Below, piece by piece: positions 49,087 through 59,486 of a stretch of 64,000 bases of DNA. The stretch is taken from assembly GCF_937863155.1 (NCBI RefSeq), contig NZ_CALMFB010000077.1:1-64000 (forward strand), in the 5' to 3' direction. A program made the translations under genes and the position numbers. This stretch comes from an uncultured Brevundimonas sp. (GTDB taxonomy: Bacteria; Pseudomonadota; Alphaproteobacteria; Caulobacterales; Caulobacteraceae). Below the pieces are notes generated by a model that saw only the letters and a list, made by a program, of their open reading frames with translations, had not been told where the DNA came from and made no database searches. How positions within the stretch are numbered: position 1 is the first letter of the stretch; the number at the start of each line of letters is the position of its first letter.

Positions 49087-51768
49087 ATGAACGCCCCGAT
49101 CACCCATCCGCCGGTTCCCGTCGCCGACGCCCAGACCACGCCGGTCATGGCGCAGTATCTGGCGGCCAAGGCGGCCCAGCCCCAGGCGCTGGTCTTCTTC
49201 CGCATGGGCGATTTCTACGAACTGTTCTTCAGCGACGCGGAACAGGCGGCGGCGGCCCTGGGCATCACCCTGACCAAGCGGGGCAAGCACGGCGGCGACG
49301 ACATTCCCATGGCCGGGGTGCCGGTCCATGCGGCCGAAGGCTATATCGCCCGGTTGATCCGCCAGGGCTTCCGCGTCGCCGTCTGCGAACAGATGGAAGA
49401 CCCGGCCGAGGCCAAGAAGCGCGGCTCAAAGGCCGTGGTCCGGCGCGACATCGTGCGGGTCATCACGCCCGGCACCCTGACCGAAGACACCCTGCTGGAT
49501 GCCCGCGGGGCCAACCGGCTGGCGGCGGTCGCCCTGCGCCGGGGCCGGGCGGCGGTGGCGGTGGTGGAGCTGTCGTCCGGGGCGGTCGACAGCGTGGCCT
49601 GCGCGCCCGAAGACCTGGCCGCGACCCTGGCGGCCTTCCGCCCGTCCGAGGTTCTGGTTCCCGACCGGCTGTTCGCCGACGATACGGCCCGCGCGGCGCT
49701 GGACGCCTCGGGCGGCGTGGCCCAGGCCATGCCCGGCGCCCTGGCCGAACCAAGCGCCGCCCGCGACCGGGTGCAGCGGCTGTATGGCGTCGCGGCTCTG
49801 GACGGCTTCGGCGCCTTCGAGGAGGCCGAGGTTTCGGCCCTGGGCCTGATCGCCGCCTATCTGGAGACGACCCAGGCGGGCCGCGTTCCGGCTCTGGCGC
49901 CCCCGCGTCGGGCGGGCGAGGCGGGCTGGCTGGCCATCGATCCGGCCACGCGCCAGAGCCTGGAGATCGACCGCACCCAGAGGGGCGAACGCGAGGGGTC
50001 TCTGCTGGCCTGCATCGACCGCACGGTCACCTCGGGCGGCGCGCGGGCCCTGGCCGAACGCATCGCCCGGCCCCTGACCGACCCGGCCGCCATCAACCGC
50101 GCCCTGGACGGGGTGGAGTGGATGCTGGCCCGCCGCGACCTGAGGCGCGATCTGCGCGAGGCCCTGCGCGCCTCGGCCGATGTGGCGCGGGCGGTGTCGC
50201 GCCTGGCGCTGGGCCGGGGCGGGCCGCGCGACCTGGCGGCCATCCGCGCGGGGCTGCTGACCGCCCAGACGATCTCGGGCCTGTTCGCCGGGGCGGGCGA
50301 TCCGCTGGACGGACCGCCGGAACGCATCAAGGAGGCCCTGGCCCGACTGACGCCCCCGGTCGAGGCCCAGCATCTGCTGGAATCCCTGATCGCCGGCCTG
50401 GTGGATGAACCGCCGCACCTGGCGCGCGACGGCGGCTTTGTCGCGCCCAACCACCGGCCCGAACTGGACGAGACGCGCCGCCTGCGCGACGACAGCCGCC
50501 GGGTGGTCGCCGATCTGGAGGCCCGCGCCTGCCGCGAGGTCGGGGTGGCCTTCAAGGTGCGGCACAACGCCGTGCTGGGCTATTTCCTGGAGACCACGGC
50601 CAAGGCGGCGGAACCGCTGATTCGGACGGGCCCGGACAGCCCCTTCATCCATCGCCAGACCCTGGCCAATCAGGTGCGGTTCACCACCGTCGAACTGTCC
50701 GAACTGGACGCGAAAATCAGCCAGGCGGGCCACCGCGCCCTGGCGATGGAGCAGGAGACGTTCGAGACCTGGCGCCGGGCCGTGCAGGATCAGGCGGGCC
50801 CCCTTCAGGCCGTGGCCGAGGCCCTGGCGATGCTGGACGTCGACACCGCCTTGGCCGAGTGGGCGCAAGAGGCCGGGGCCGTGCGGCCGGTGGTGGACGC
50901 CTCGCTGTGCTTCTGTGTCGAGGCCGGGCGTCACCCGGTGGTCGAGGCGGCGGTCAAGGCGGCGGGCGATCCCTATACGCCCAATGACGCCCGGCTGGAC
51001 GGGGCGGGGGGCGAGGGCGCGCGCCTGGCCATCGTCACCGGGCCGAACATGGCGGGCAAGTCGACCTTCCTGAGGCAGAACGCCCTTCTGGTCGTGCTGG
51101 CCCAGGCGGGCTGTTTCGTGCCGGCCCGGTCGATGCGGCTGGGGGTGGTCGACCGGCTGTTCAGCCGCGTGGGCGCGGGCGACGATCTGGCGCGCGGCCG
51201 CTCCACCTTCATGATGGAGATGGTCGAGACCGCCGCCATCCTGACCCAGGCGACGGACCGCAGCTTTGTCGTGCTGGACGAGATCGGGCGCGGCACCGCC
51301 ACCTATGACGGCCTGGCCATCGCCTGGTCGGTGGCCGAGGCCCTGCACCAGACCAACCGGGCGCGCACCCTGTTCGCCACCCATTATCACGAGCTGGCGC
51401 GGCTGGAGACGCGGCTGGACCACGTCTGCAACCTGTCGATGAAGGCGCGCGAGTGGAACGGCGATCTGGTCTTCCTGCATGAGGCGGCGCCTGGGGCGGC
51501 GGATCGCAGCTATGGCGTGCAGGTGGCGAAACTGGCAGGGGTGCCCGGCGCCGTGGTGACGCGGGCGCGCGAAGTGCTGGAGCGGCTGGAGGGCGAAAAG
51601 GCCGCGCCCGCGCGTCTGGACGATCTGCCGCTGTTCTCGCTTGCCGAACCGGCCGCGCCGCCGCCGTCCTCGGCGGTGGAGGACGCTCTGGCCGACATCC
51701 AGCCCGATGATCTCAGCCCGCGCGAGGCGCTGGAAGCGCTGTATCGCCTGAAGGGGCTGATGACATGA
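49087..51768 (+). CDS. mutS: DNA mismatch repair protein MutS, 893 aa
   Basis: Mismatch-recognition motif FFRMGDFYELFFSDAEQ (Phe-x-Glu about 40), connector and clamp domains, then the ABC ATPase with TGPNMAGKSTFLRQNA (Walker A), DEIGRGTATYDGLAIAW (Walker B) and LFATHYHELARLE (His switch). The C-terminus carries the usual acidic linker and helical dimer motif (SPREALEALYRLKGLM). Its TGA overlaps the glnD ATG (ATGA). Confidence 0.97.
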   Translation: MNAPITHPPVPVADAQTTPVMAQYLAAKAAQPQALVFFRMGDFYELFFSDAEQAAAALGITLTKRGKHGGDDIPMAGVPVHAAEGYIARLIRQGFRVAVCEQMEDPAEAKKRGSKAVVRRDIVRVITPGTLTEDTLLDARGANRLAAVALRRGRAAVAVVELSSGAVDSVACAPEDLAATLAAFRPSEVLVPDRLFADDTARAALDASGGVAQAMPGALAEPSAARDRVQRLYGVAALDGFGAFEEAEVSALGLIAAYLETTQAGRVPALAPPRRAGEAGWLAIDPATRQSLEIDRTQRGEREGSLLACIDRTVTSGGARALAERIARPLTDPAAINRALDGVEWMLARRDLRRDLREALRASADVARAVSRLALGRGGPRDLAAIRAGLLTAQTISGLFAGAGDPLDGPPERIKEALARLTPPVEAQHLLESLIAGLVDEPPHLARDGGFVAPNHRPELDETRRLRDDSRRVVADLEARACREVGVAFKVRHNAVLGYFLETTAKAAEPLIRTGPDSPFIHRQTLANQVRFTTVELSELDAKISQAGHRALAMEQETFETWRRAVQDQAGPLQAVAEALAMLDVDTALAEWAQEAGAVRPVVDASLCFCVEAGRHPVVEAAVKAAGDPYTPNDARLDGAGGEGARLAIVTGPNMAGKSTFLRQNALLVVLAQAGCFVPARSMRLGVVDRLFSRVGAGDDLARGRSTFMMEMVETAAILTQATDRSFVVLDEIGRGTATYDGLAIAWSVAEALHQTNRARTLFATHYHELARLETRLDHVCNLSMKAREWNGDLVFLHEAAPGAADRSYGVQVAKLAGVPGAVVTRAREVLERLEGEKAAPARLDDLPLFSLAEPAAPPPSSAVEDALADIQPDDLSPREALEALYRLKGLMT

Positions 51769-54464
51769 TCCCGCCCCGCCCGGCGGGGGAGGATTCTCTG
51801 GACGCCCGCCTGGACCGGGCCGTGCGCCAGGGTGACAGCCGCGCTGCCGTGGCCGCCATGCTGCGCGACCATTGGGACGCCGCGCGCGCCGCCGCCGCGC
51901 AACGGTTGACGGCGGGCCTGGGCGGGGTCGAGACCGCGCGCCTTTACGCCGCCGCCGCCGACACGGCGCTGGCGGCTCTTTGGCGGGTGACGACCGAGAC
52001 GCTGTTTCCGGCGCCCAATCCGACCGAGGCGGAGCGGCTGGCCCTGCTGGCGGTCGGGGGTTATGGGCGCGGTGTGCTGGCGCCGCATTCGGACCTGGAC
52101 CTGCTGTTCCTGCGACCCTGGAAACCGACGCCGCGCATCGAACAGGTGACCGAATTCGTCCACTATGTGCTGTGGGATCTGGGGCTGAAGATCGGCTCGG
52201 CCAGCCGCTCGCAGGACGAGGCCCTGGGTCTGGCGCGGCGCGACATGACGGCGCGAACGGCCCTGCTGGAGGCGCGGTTCCTGGCGGGCGACGCGGCCCT
52301 GTCCGACGCGCTTCTGACCCGGTTCCGCAAGGAGGTCGGCGGCGGCGACGCCCGGCCCTTCATCGCCGCCAAGCTGGACGAACGCGAGGTGCGCCATCGC
52401 AAGGCGGGGGCCTTCCGCTATTCGGTCGAGCCGAACGTCAAGGACGGCAAGGGGGGATTGCGCGACCTGAACACCCTGTTCTGGATCGCCCGCGCCCTGG
52501 CGCCGGACAGCCCGCTGGGGCGCGCGGCCCTGGACGATCTGCTGACCCCGCGCGACGTGCGGGCGTTCGAACAGGCGTTCGATTTTTTGTGGCGGGTGCG
52601 CATCCATCTGCATCTGGTCGCGGGTCGGGCCGAGGAGCGGCTGACCTTCGACCGCCAGCCCGAGATCGCCCGGCGCATGGGCTGGCGCGGACGCGGCGAC
52701 GAGCCGGCGGTGGAGCGGTTCATGCGCCGCTATTTCCAGCATGCGCGCGACGTCGGCGCCCTGACCCGCGCGGTCTCGGCCCAGCTGGAGGCGCGCCAGC
52801 AGAAGAAGGCCCTGACCCTGTCGCGCCTCTTGCCCGGACGCCGCAAGCGGCTTCAGACGCCGGGCTTCCTGATCGACCAGGGGCGGCTGTCGGTGACCGG
52901 GCCTGAGGTGTTCGACCAGGACCCGACGCGGCTGCTGACCCTGTTCGTCGCCGCCGACGATCGCGACCTGGATTTGCATCCCGACGCCTTCGCCGGCGTG
53001 CGGCGGTCGCTGCCGCTGGTGACGCCGCGCCTGCGCCGTGACCCGGTCGCCAGCCGCGCCTTTCTGGACGTCCTGGCCCAGGGGCAGAGACCCTATCGGG
53101 TGCTGTCGATCATGAACGAGACGGGGCTTCTGGGCCGGTTCCTGCCCGAATGGGGCCGGATCGTGGGCCAGACCCAGTTCAACATGTACCACGCCTATAC
53201 GGTCGACGAGCACACGCTGCAGGCCATCGGCCTGATCAACGACATCTGGCGCGGCAAGCTGACGGCCGACCATCCGCTGGCCAGCGACATCGTGCATCGG
53301 ATCGACGATTTCGAATCCCTGATGCTGGCCATGCTGCTGCACGACGTCGGCAAGGGCGGGGATCGGGGCCAGCTGGAGGACGGGGCCGTGGCCGCGCGCC
53401 GGGCCTGCGAGCGGCTGGGGATTCCGGCGCGACGTATCGAACTGGTCTGCTGGCTGGTGCGGCATCACCTGGTGCTGTCCGACTACGCCCAGAAGCGCGA
53501 CGTGTCCGATCCGGCCACGGTGCGGGCCTTCGCCGACATCGTGGGCGACCCCGAGCGGCTGCGGATGCTGCTGGTGCTGACGGTGGCCGACATTCGCGCC
53601 GTGGGGCCGGGGGTCTGGAACAGCTGGAAGGGCCGGCTGATGCGCGACCTGTACGACCGCACCCAGGCCCTGTTCCGGGGCGAAGACCTGAAGGGGCTTG
53701 AGACGCAGCCGGAGGCGGAACACGCCGCCCTGGTCGCCACCGCCCTGCGCGACGGCGCGGCGGTGCAGGCGATGGCGGTTTCGGACGACCAGGCCGCGAC
53801 GCGCCTGGCGGTGGCGGCGCCGGATCGGCCGGGCCTCTTCGCCGCCTTCGCCGCCGTTCTGGCCGCCGCCGGGGCCGATGTCGTCGGGGCGCGGGTGGCC
53901 ACTTCGGGCCAGGGGTTGGCGCTGGATGTGTTCGATCTTCAGGACGGGGCGGGCCTGCCCTATGGCCAGGCCGAACCCCGGCGGCTGGAGGGGCTGGTCC
54001 AGGCGCTTCAGGCCGTGGCGCGCGGCGGCGACGCGCCCGCCCTGCCTGCGCCTGCGCCCGTCAGCGCGCGCCGGGCGGCCTTTGACGTGGCGCCGGTGGT
54101 GATGGTCTTGCCCGAAGGCGGCGAAGGGGCGGCGGTGATCGAGGCGGCCGGGCCGGATCGGCCGGGGCTGCTGGCGGAACTGGCGGCGGCCCTGACCGGC
54201 GCGGGCCTGTCGATCCGTTCGGCCCATGTCGCCGGCTTCGGCGCCCGCGCGGTCGACAGCTTCTATGTCACGGCCATGGACGGCGGCCCGCCCGCGCCTG
54301 AGCGTCTGGCCGCCGCGCATGACGCCCTGATCGCCGTTCTGGATCGCAAGGCCCCCGCCCCCCCGGTGACCTCGGCCCGCGCCAGCGCGCGCGACGTGTC
54401 CGACCTGTCGGCGTCCGGCCGGCCCCCGTATCGTCCCGACCGGAAGCGCGCTAGAGCGAAATAG
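51765..54464 (+). CDS. glnD: Bifunctional [PII] uridylyltransferase/removing enzyme GlnD, 899 aa
   Basis: Nucleotidyltransferase motif GGYGRGVLAPHSDLDLLFL (about 94-112), the conserved NVKDGKGGLRDL, an HD domain (MLAMLLHDVGKGGDRG and ELVCWLVRHHLVLSD) for removal, and two C-terminal ACT domains (APDRPGLFAAFAAVLAAAGA; GPDRPGLLAELAAALTGAGL) that sense glutamine. The enzyme controls PII signalling. It is coupled to mutS by a stop/start overlap. Confidence 0.97.
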   Translation: MIPPRPAGEDSLDARLDRAVRQGDSRAAVAAMLRDHWDAARAAAAQRLTAGLGGVETARLYAAAADTALAALWRVTTETLFPAPNPTEAERLALLAVGGYGRGVLAPHSDLDLLFLRPWKPTPRIEQVTEFVHYVLWDLGLKIGSASRSQDEALGLARRDMTARTALLEARFLAGDAALSDALLTRFRKEVGGGDARPFIAAKLDEREVRHRKAGAFRYSVEPNVKDGKGGLRDLNTLFWIARALAPDSPLGRAALDDLLTPRDVRAFEQAFDFLWRVRIHLHLVAGRAEERLTFDRQPEIARRMGWRGRGDEPAVERFMRRYFQHARDVGALTRAVSAQLEARQQKKALTLSRLLPGRRKRLQTPGFLIDQGRLSVTGPEVFDQDPTRLLTLFVAADDRDLDLHPDAFAGVRRSLPLVTPRLRRDPVASRAFLDVLAQGQRPYRVLSIMNETGLLGRFLPEWGRIVGQTQFNMYHAYTVDEHTLQAIGLINDIWRGKLTADHPLASDIVHRIDDFESLMLAMLLHDVGKGGDRGQLEDGAVAARRACERLGIPARRIELVCWLVRHHLVLSDYAQKRDVSDPATVRAFADIVGDPERLRMLLVLTVADIRAVGPGVWNSWKGRLMRDLYDRTQALFRGEDLKGLETQPEAEHAALVATALRDGAAVQAMAVSDDQAATRLAVAAPDRPGLFAAFAAVLAAAGADVVGARVATSGQGLALDVFDLQDGAGLPYGQAEPRRLEGLVQALQAVARGGDAPALPAPAPVSARRAAFDVAPVVMVLPEGGEGAAVIEAAGPDRPGLLAELAAALTGAGLSIRSAHVAGFGARAVDSFYVTAMDGGPPAPERLAAAHDALIAVLDRKAPAPPVTSARASARDVSDLSASGRPPYRPDRKRARAK

Positions 54465-54572
54465 GTTCAGTTGGACACGTCCAACTGAACCCAGATCTTC
54501 GCTCCAGCGAATTCTGGACCATTGTTCTGGGTTCAGTCGATTCCGACTGAACCGAAAATGGTCTAGGGCTGA
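54451..54572. repeat. Palindromic intergenic repeat between glnD and murJ
   Basis: A perfect 13-bp inverted repeat GGTTCAGTTGGAC-ac-GTCCAACTGAACC spans 54464-54491. A second, GGTTCAGTCG-attc-CGACTGAACC, spans 54530-54553, and a smaller TCCAG/CTGGA dyad lies between them. The first block is preceded by ctagagcgaaataggttcag, nearly identical to ctagagagaaatcggttcag at 58119-58138, so it belongs to a dispersed repeat family. Confidence 0.75.
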
Positions 54573-54598
54573 ATGTCCTTCCTCTGCGGCGTCCCCGA

Positions 54599-56215
54599 AT
54601 GAGCCTTGCGCGAAACACCCTGGTCCAGTCGGGCCTGACCCTGGGCAGCCGCCTCTTGGGGTTTGCGCGCGACATGGTTCTGGCCGCGCGCTTCGGCCAG
54701 GGGCCGATGATGGACGCCTTCACCACCGCCCTGATGCTGCCCAACCTGTTCCGGCGCCTGTTCGCCGAGGGCGCCTTCGCCCAGGCCTTCGTGCCCGTCT
54801 ATGGCGGGGTGCGGGAGCGCGAAGGCGAAGAGGCGGCGGCGGTCACGGCGTCCGAGGCCCTGTCCTTCATGCTGGCGGTGGTGGCGGGCTTCTGCATCGT
54901 GTTTCAGCTGCTGACGCCCTGGATCATGCCCTGGCTGCTGTCGGCCTATCGCGACCAGCCGTCGGTTCTGGCCCTGGCGGTCACGGCGACCCAGCTGGCC
55001 ATGCCCTATCTGGTGTGCATGACCATCGCCGCCCTGCTGTCGGGGGTGCTGAACACCGGCGGGCGGTTCGCCCTGTCGGCGGGGGTGCCGGTGTTGCTGA
55101 ACCTGTGCACCCTGGCGGCCCTGACCGCGCCGGTGGTCATGCCCGGTCTGTCGATCGAGACCCTGCTGCTGGTCACCAGCGCGGCGGTGACGGTGTCGGG
55201 CGTGCTTCAGGCGGCCCTGCTGTGGCGCGGCGTGCGGCGGCTGGGAGTGCGGCTGAAGATCGGCCTGCCGCGCCTGACGCCCTCGGTGCGGCGGACCCTG
55301 GCCCTGGCGGTGCCGGGCGCCCTGGCCGGCGGGGCCATGCAGATCAACTCGGTCGTCAGCCAGGTGCTGACCGGATCGGACGAGGGCGCCCGTTCGGTGA
55401 TCTACAACGCCGACCGCCTGTATCAGCTGCCGCTGGGCCTGGTGGGGGTGGCGATCGGCCTGGCCCTGGTGCCGCGCCTGACCCGCGCCTTCGTGGCGGG
55501 TGACGAGGCGGGCGGGCGCAAGACTCTGGACGACGGCATCGCCCTGGCCATGGCCTTCACCCTGCCGGCGGCGGTGGCCCTGTTCGTCATTCCCTTCTTC
55601 ATCATCGACGCCACGGTGACGCGCGGGGCCTTCACCTCGGCCGATGCGGCGCGCACGGCCGATGTGCTGCGCCAGTTCGCCTGGGGCGTGCCGGCCTTCG
55701 TCCTGGCCAAGGTGCTGACCCCGCCCTTCTTCGCGCGCCAGGACACGCGCCGGCCGATGATCTACGCCATCGCCTCGGTCGTGGTGACGGTGGTGGTGGG
55801 CAGCGCCCTGTTCGTCATCCTGGGCCGGATGGGCCGGGACGGGGTGGTGGGCCTGGCGGTGGCCACCAGCCTGTCGGCCTGGCTGAATGTGGCGCTTCTG
55901 GCCGGAACCTTGATGCGCGAGGGGGTATGGCGGCCCAGCGGGCCTTTCCTGTCGCGGATGGCGCGCATTCTGGCGGCCTGCGCCGTCATGGGCGGCCTGC
56001 TGCTGGCGGCGGGCATCGCCTATCCGGCCCTGGCGCGGCTGTTGCTGGCCAAGGAGGTGGCGGTGGTCCTGGCCTGCGGGGCCGGAGCGGCGGTCTATGG
56101 CGCGGCCGTCCTGGCCCTGCGCGCCACCAGCGTGGCCGAGCTGAAATCCATCCTGCGGCGCGAACCGGGCGCGGCGGCCTCCTCCGGTCTGGACGGGCCG
56201 GGCCTGAGCGGATAG
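54599..56215 (+). CDS. murJ: Lipid II flippase MurJ (MviN), 538 aa
   Basis: Fourteen predicted helices with the MOP/MurJ hallmarks: MSLARNTLVQSGLTLGSRLL, LGFARDMVLAARFGQG, NLFRRLFAEGAFAQAFVPVY (conserved Arg/Glu of the flippase cavity) and YNADRLYQLPLGLVGVAIGL. It moves lipid II across the inner membrane for peptidoglycan synthesis. The ATG at 54599 follows the structured repeat region, with a weak ribosome-binding site. Confidence 0.96.
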   Translation: MSLARNTLVQSGLTLGSRLLGFARDMVLAARFGQGPMMDAFTTALMLPNLFRRLFAEGAFAQAFVPVYGGVREREGEEAAAVTASEALSFMLAVVAGFCIVFQLLTPWIMPWLLSAYRDQPSVLALAVTATQLAMPYLVCMTIAALLSGVLNTGGRFALSAGVPVLLNLCTLAALTAPVVMPGLSIETLLLVTSAAVTVSGVLQAALLWRGVRRLGVRLKIGLPRLTPSVRRTLALAVPGALAGGAMQINSVVSQVLTGSDEGARSVIYNADRLYQLPLGLVGVAIGLALVPRLTRAFVAGDEAGGRKTLDDGIALAMAFTLPAAVALFVIPFFIIDATVTRGAFTSADAARTADVLRQFAWGVPAFVLAKVLTPPFFARQDTRRPMIYAIASVVVTVVVGSALFVILGRMGRDGVVGLAVATSLSAWLNVALLAGTLMREGVWRPSGPFLSRMARILAACAVMGGLLLAAGIAYPALARLLLAKEVAVVLACGAGAAVYGAAVLALRATSVAELKSILRREPGAAASSGLDGPGLSG

Positions 56216-56325
56216 GTCGGTGCCCATGACCGTCTCGATCCCCAATCCCGACCGGCGATGGCGCGGCGCGACCGACGCCGCCCGCCTGTCCGCTTGAACA
56301 CAATCTTCTTCGAGACCCGATTCCC

Positions 56326-57357
56326 ATGACCGAACCGACCCCGGCCGACTACACCGGCCCCCGCCGCATCCTGTCCGGCATCCAGGCCTCCGGCGCCCTG
56401 CACCTGGGCAACTATCTGGGCGCGCTGAAGCGTTTCGTCGCGCTTCAGGACACGGCCCCGACCTTCGTCTTCGTGGCCGACATGCACGCCATCACCGTGT
56501 GGCAGGATCCGGCCGTCCTGACCGCCCAGACGCGCGAGATCGCCGCCGCCTATCTGGCCTCGGGCCTGGACCCCAAACGGTCGGTCATCTTCCCGCAGTC
56601 GGCGGTGCGCGCCCATGCCGAGCTGGCCTGGATCTTCAACTGCGTGGCGCGGCTGGGCTGGCTGGACCGCATGACCCAGTTCAAGGAGAAGTCGGGCAAG
56701 CACAAGGAACGGTCGTCGGTCGGTCTCTATACCTATCCGGTGCTGCAGGCGGCGGACATCCTGGTCTACAAGGCCACCGAGGTGCCCACCGGCGAGGACC
56801 AGAAACAGCACCTGGAGCTGACCCGCGACATCGCCGCCAAGTTCAACAACGACTTCGGTGTGCCCGGCTTCTTCCCCCAGCCCGAGCCGCTGATCCAGGG
56901 GCCGGCGCCGCGCGTCATGAGCCTGCGCGACGGGGCGGCCAAGATGTCCAAGTCGGATCCGTCGGACCAGTCGCGCATCAATCTGATGGACGACGCCGAT
57001 GCGATCGCCGCCAAGGTGAAGAAGGCCAAGACCGACCCCGAACCCCTGCCGGAAACGCTGGAAGGGCTGGAGGCCCGGCCCGAGGCCAAGAATCTGGTGG
57101 CCATCTATGCGGCCCTGGCCGACCTGTCGCGCGAGCAGGTGCTGGCCCAGTTCGCGGGCCAGGGCTTCGGCGCCTTCAAGCCCAAGCTGGCCGAGCTGGC
57201 GGTCGAGAGCCTGGCGCCGGTCACCGCCGAGATGCGCCGCCTGATGGCCGCCCCGGACGAGATCGACCGGGTTCTGCGCGACGGGGCCGAACGCGCGGCC
57301 CAGATCGCCGACCCCATCGTGGCCGAGACCAAGCGCATCGTCGGCTTCTGGCGCTGA
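56326..57357 (+). CDS. trpS: Tryptophanyl-tRNA synthetase, 343 aa
   Basis: Class I aminoacyl-tRNA synthetase: [20 protein letters not shown] with the HIGH-like HLGN, and [15 protein letters not shown] with KMSKS. Also seen are [19 protein letters not shown] and [20 protein letters not shown]. The length is typical. Monocistronic, 110 bp after murJ. Confidence 0.97.
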   Translation: MTEPTPADYTGPRRILSGIQASGALHLGNYLGALKRFVALQDTAPTFVFVADMHAITVWQDPAVLTAQTREIAAAYLASGLDPKRSVIFPQSAVRAHAELAWIFNCVARLGWLDRMTQFKEKSGKHKERSSVGLYTYPVLQAADILVYKATEVPTGEDQKQHLELTRDIAAKFNNDFGVPGFFPQPEPLIQGPAPRVMSLRDGAAKMSKSDPSDQSRINLMDDADAIAAKVKKAKTDPEPLPETLEGLEARPEAKNLVAIYAALADLSREQVLAQFAGQGFGAFKPKLAELAVESLAPVTAEMRRLMAAPDEIDRVLRDGAERAAQIADPIVAETKRIVGFWR

Positions 57358-57364
57358 TTGATCC

Positions 57365-58108
57365 TCAGGCGACGGCGTTCAGCAGGTCGCCGAACCGGAC
57401 CAGGGCCTGTTCCGTCAGGGCTTCGTCGTGCCGCATCGGCGCCATGCTGGTCGGCTCGTCGAAGCTGTGGGTGCCGTCGACGATCCAGCTGTCGACCTCG
57501 GCGCCGCAGCCGCGGATCATGGCGTTGACCTCTTCGGCGTTGCGCACCGTGGTCAGGTGGTCGCGGCTGGCGGTCACGGCCACCACCTTGGGGCAATGGC
57601 GCCAGGGCCGCATGCGGTTCAGATTGGCGAACCCGACATAGGCATAGGCCAGCCACACCGCCTTGACCCCCGTCAGGTCACAGGCGGCGGCGTCGCGCAG
57701 GGCCGCCGCGCCGAAGCGGGCGGGGTCCAGGCTCATGGCCTCCAGGATCGACCAGCCACCGTGGCTCCACCCCGCCAGGGCCAGGCGCGAGGCGTCCACA
57801 TCGGGCCGGCGCGACAGGCCGTCGATGGCCGCCAGCACATCGCCCGCCCGCTCGGCCCCATGCAGCATCAGACCGGTGCACACCAGGCCCAGCGCCATCC
57901 AGGGCGTCAGCCCCCGGTGCGGATAGGAATCGACGATACAGGCCCGCCATCCGGCCGCCTTGGCCGCCTGGGCGTAGCGGGGCAGATGCTCCCGAAGGCC
58001 GCCGCAACCGTGGAACAGGATGACGGTCGGGCGCGGCCGGTCGTCGTCCGGCCCGACCATGACCATGTGCGGCTCCAGCCGGGCCCAGCGTTCGGCAAGC
58101 GTATCCAT
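57365..58108 (-). CDS. Dienelactone hydrolase-like alpha/beta hydrolase, 247 aa
   Basis: Oxyanion motif ILFHGCGGLREHL near residue 31, nucleophile elbow GWSHGGWSILEAM (Ser) near 115, then VAVTASRDHLT (possible Asp) and VDGTHSFDEPTSM (His). This is the catalytic triad layout of the DLH family. Substrate unknown. The stop is 7 bp from the trpS stop; the genes are convergent. Confidence 0.8.
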   Translation of the reverse strand: MDTLAERWARLEPHMVMVGPDDDRPRPTVILFHGCGGLREHLPRYAQAAKAAGWRACIVDSYPHRGLTPWMALGLVCTGLMLHGAERAGDVLAAIDGLSRRPDVDASRLALAGWSHGGWSILEAMSLDPARFGAAALRDAAACDLTGVKAVWLAYAYVGFANLNRMRPWRHCPKVVAVTASRDHLTTVRNAEEVNAMIRGCGAEVDSWIVDGTHSFDEPTSMAPMRHDEALTEQALVRFGDLLNAVA

Positions 58109-58118
58109 GCGCGGCTTC

Positions 58119-58165
58119 TAGAGAGAAATCGGTTCAGATGCACCGCATCTGATCTCAGATTTCGC
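58119..58165. repeat. Dispersed palindromic repeat beside htpX
   Basis: ctagagagaaatcggttcag (58119-58138) shares 18 of 20 bases with 54451-54470. It continues into a perfect hairpin CAGATGC-acc-GCATCTG (58135-58151) and ends with atttcgctc, the reverse complement of gagcgaaat, so the outer arms also pair. It occupies most of the gap between the hydrolase gene start and the htpX end. Confidence 0.72.
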
Positions 58166-58192
58166 TCATGGCGTAACTGACCGCGCCGGGCT

Positions 58193-59158
58193 TCAACCCC
58201 AAGGGCCTCGACGCGTTTGCTCTGTCGGTGTGACCGGCACGCCCGTACTCACGCCGGACGGGGAGGCCGCGCTGACCGGCGCGAAGGCGCGGGGCCGCAC
58301 GCCCATCCGCGTCCCCAGCTCCATCAGCGCCCGCACCCGGTTGGCCGTGTTCGGATGGGTCGAGAACAGATTGTCCGCCCGCCCGCCCGCCAGGGGGTTG
58401 ATGATGAACAGCTGGCCCGAGGCCGGATTGCGCTCGGCCGTGGGGTTGTGGATGCGCTTGGCGTAGGCCTCGATCTTCTGCAGGGCGCCGGCCAGGGCCT
58501 GGGGGTCGCCGGCGATCTCGGCGCCGACTCGGTCGGCCTCGTATTCGCGGCTGCGGCTGATGGCCATCTGCACCAGGCCCGCCGCCATGGGCGCCAGGAT
58601 CATCAGCGCCAGCGTCCCGATCAGGCCGCCGGGCCGCTCGCGGTCGTCGCCGCCGCCGAAGAACATCGCGAAATTGGCCAGGGCGGCGATGGCCCCCGCG
58701 ACCGTGGCGGTGACCGTCATGGTCAGGGTGTCGCGGTTCTTCACATGGGCCAGTTCGTGCGCCATCACGCCCCTGATCTCCTCGCGGGTCAGCATGTCCA
58801 GAAGGCCGGTGGTGGCGCAGACGGCGGCGTTGGCCGGATTGCGGCCGGTGGCGAAGGCGTTGGGCTGGTCGTTGGGAATGATGGCGATGGTCGGCTGGGG
58901 CAGGCCGGCGTCGGCGGCCATCTGTTTCACATCGGCGACATAGGCGCGGACCACGGCGTTGGGATGCGCCGCGTCCACCGGCTGGGCGCGGTACATCTTC
59001 AGCACGATCTTGTCGGCGTTCCAGTAGCTGAACAGATTCATGCCGCCGGCGAAGACCAAGGCGATCAGCATGCCGCCGGTCCCGCCCACCAGATAGCCGA
59101 CGCCCATGAACAGCGCCGTCAGCACCGCCAGCAGGATGAAGGTCTTCAGATGGTTCAT
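58193..59158 (-). CDS. htpX: Membrane zinc metalloprotease HtpX, 321 aa
   Basis: M48 family: [20 protein letters not shown] with the HExxH-type zinc site HELAH, a further ligand Glu in [16 protein letters not shown], and four hydrophobic segments including the N-terminal [20 protein letters not shown]. The C-terminal tail is rich in Pro/Ser/Thr. HtpX degrades misfolded membrane proteins. The gene is alone on its strand. Confidence 0.95.
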   Translation of the reverse strand: MNHLKTFILLAVLTALFMGVGYLVGGTGGMLIALVFAGGMNLFSYWNADKIVLKMYRAQPVDAAHPNAVVRAYVADVKQMAADAGLPQPTIAIIPNDQPNAFATGRNPANAAVCATTGLLDMLTREEIRGVMAHELAHVKNRDTLTMTVTATVAGAIAALANFAMFFGGGDDRERPGGLIGTLALMILAPMAAGLVQMAISRSREYEADRVGAEIAGDPQALAGALQKIEAYAKRIHNPTAERNPASGQLFIINPLAGGRADNLFSTHPNTANRVRALMELGTRMGVRPRAFAPVSAASPSGVSTGVPVTPTEQTRRGPWG

Positions 59159-59240
59159 GCGGGAATACGAAAGCAGGTGACGTGGGGGGAGGAGGCTCCT
59201 ATCTGAGGGCGTCGAGACATGGCCTCAAGAGACGCCCCCT

Positions 59241-59486
59241 GTGACCGAACAGCCCACCCCGCCTGACGCCGAGACGCCCGAAACGCCTCGACTGAACGCC
59301 GATGTGCCCGGCGCCACGCCGCATCGGCCGCTGTCGGACGTCGCCCGCCGCGCCCTGATCGAGGCCGAGGCGCGACGCCAGGCCGCAGCGCCGCAAACCC
59401 TTCCGCCCGAGGATGGCGGGCCGCGCGGGCCGGAGCCGACCCGTTACGGCGACTGGGAGAAGAAGGGGCTGGCGGTCGATTTCTGA
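59241..59486 (+). CDS. DUF1674/SDHAF4-type succinate dehydrogenase assembly factor, 81 aa
   Basis: The C-terminal signature DGGPRGPEPTRYGDWEKKGL ending AVDF is the hallmark of DUF1674, whose mitochondrial relative SDHAF4 protects FAD-loaded succinate dehydrogenase subunit A. The N-terminal half is disordered and Pro/Thr-rich. GTG start at 59241. The sdh genes are not in the window. Confidence 0.88.
   Translation: MTEQPTPPDAETPETPRLNADVPGATPHRPLSDVARRALIEAEARRQAAAPQTLPPEDGGPRGPEPTRYGDWEKKGLAVDF

Noticed and set aside
51510-54320. 936-codon minus-strand frame opposite glnD
   Set aside because: Shadow of glnD; repetitive Gln/Arg/His/Gly composition.
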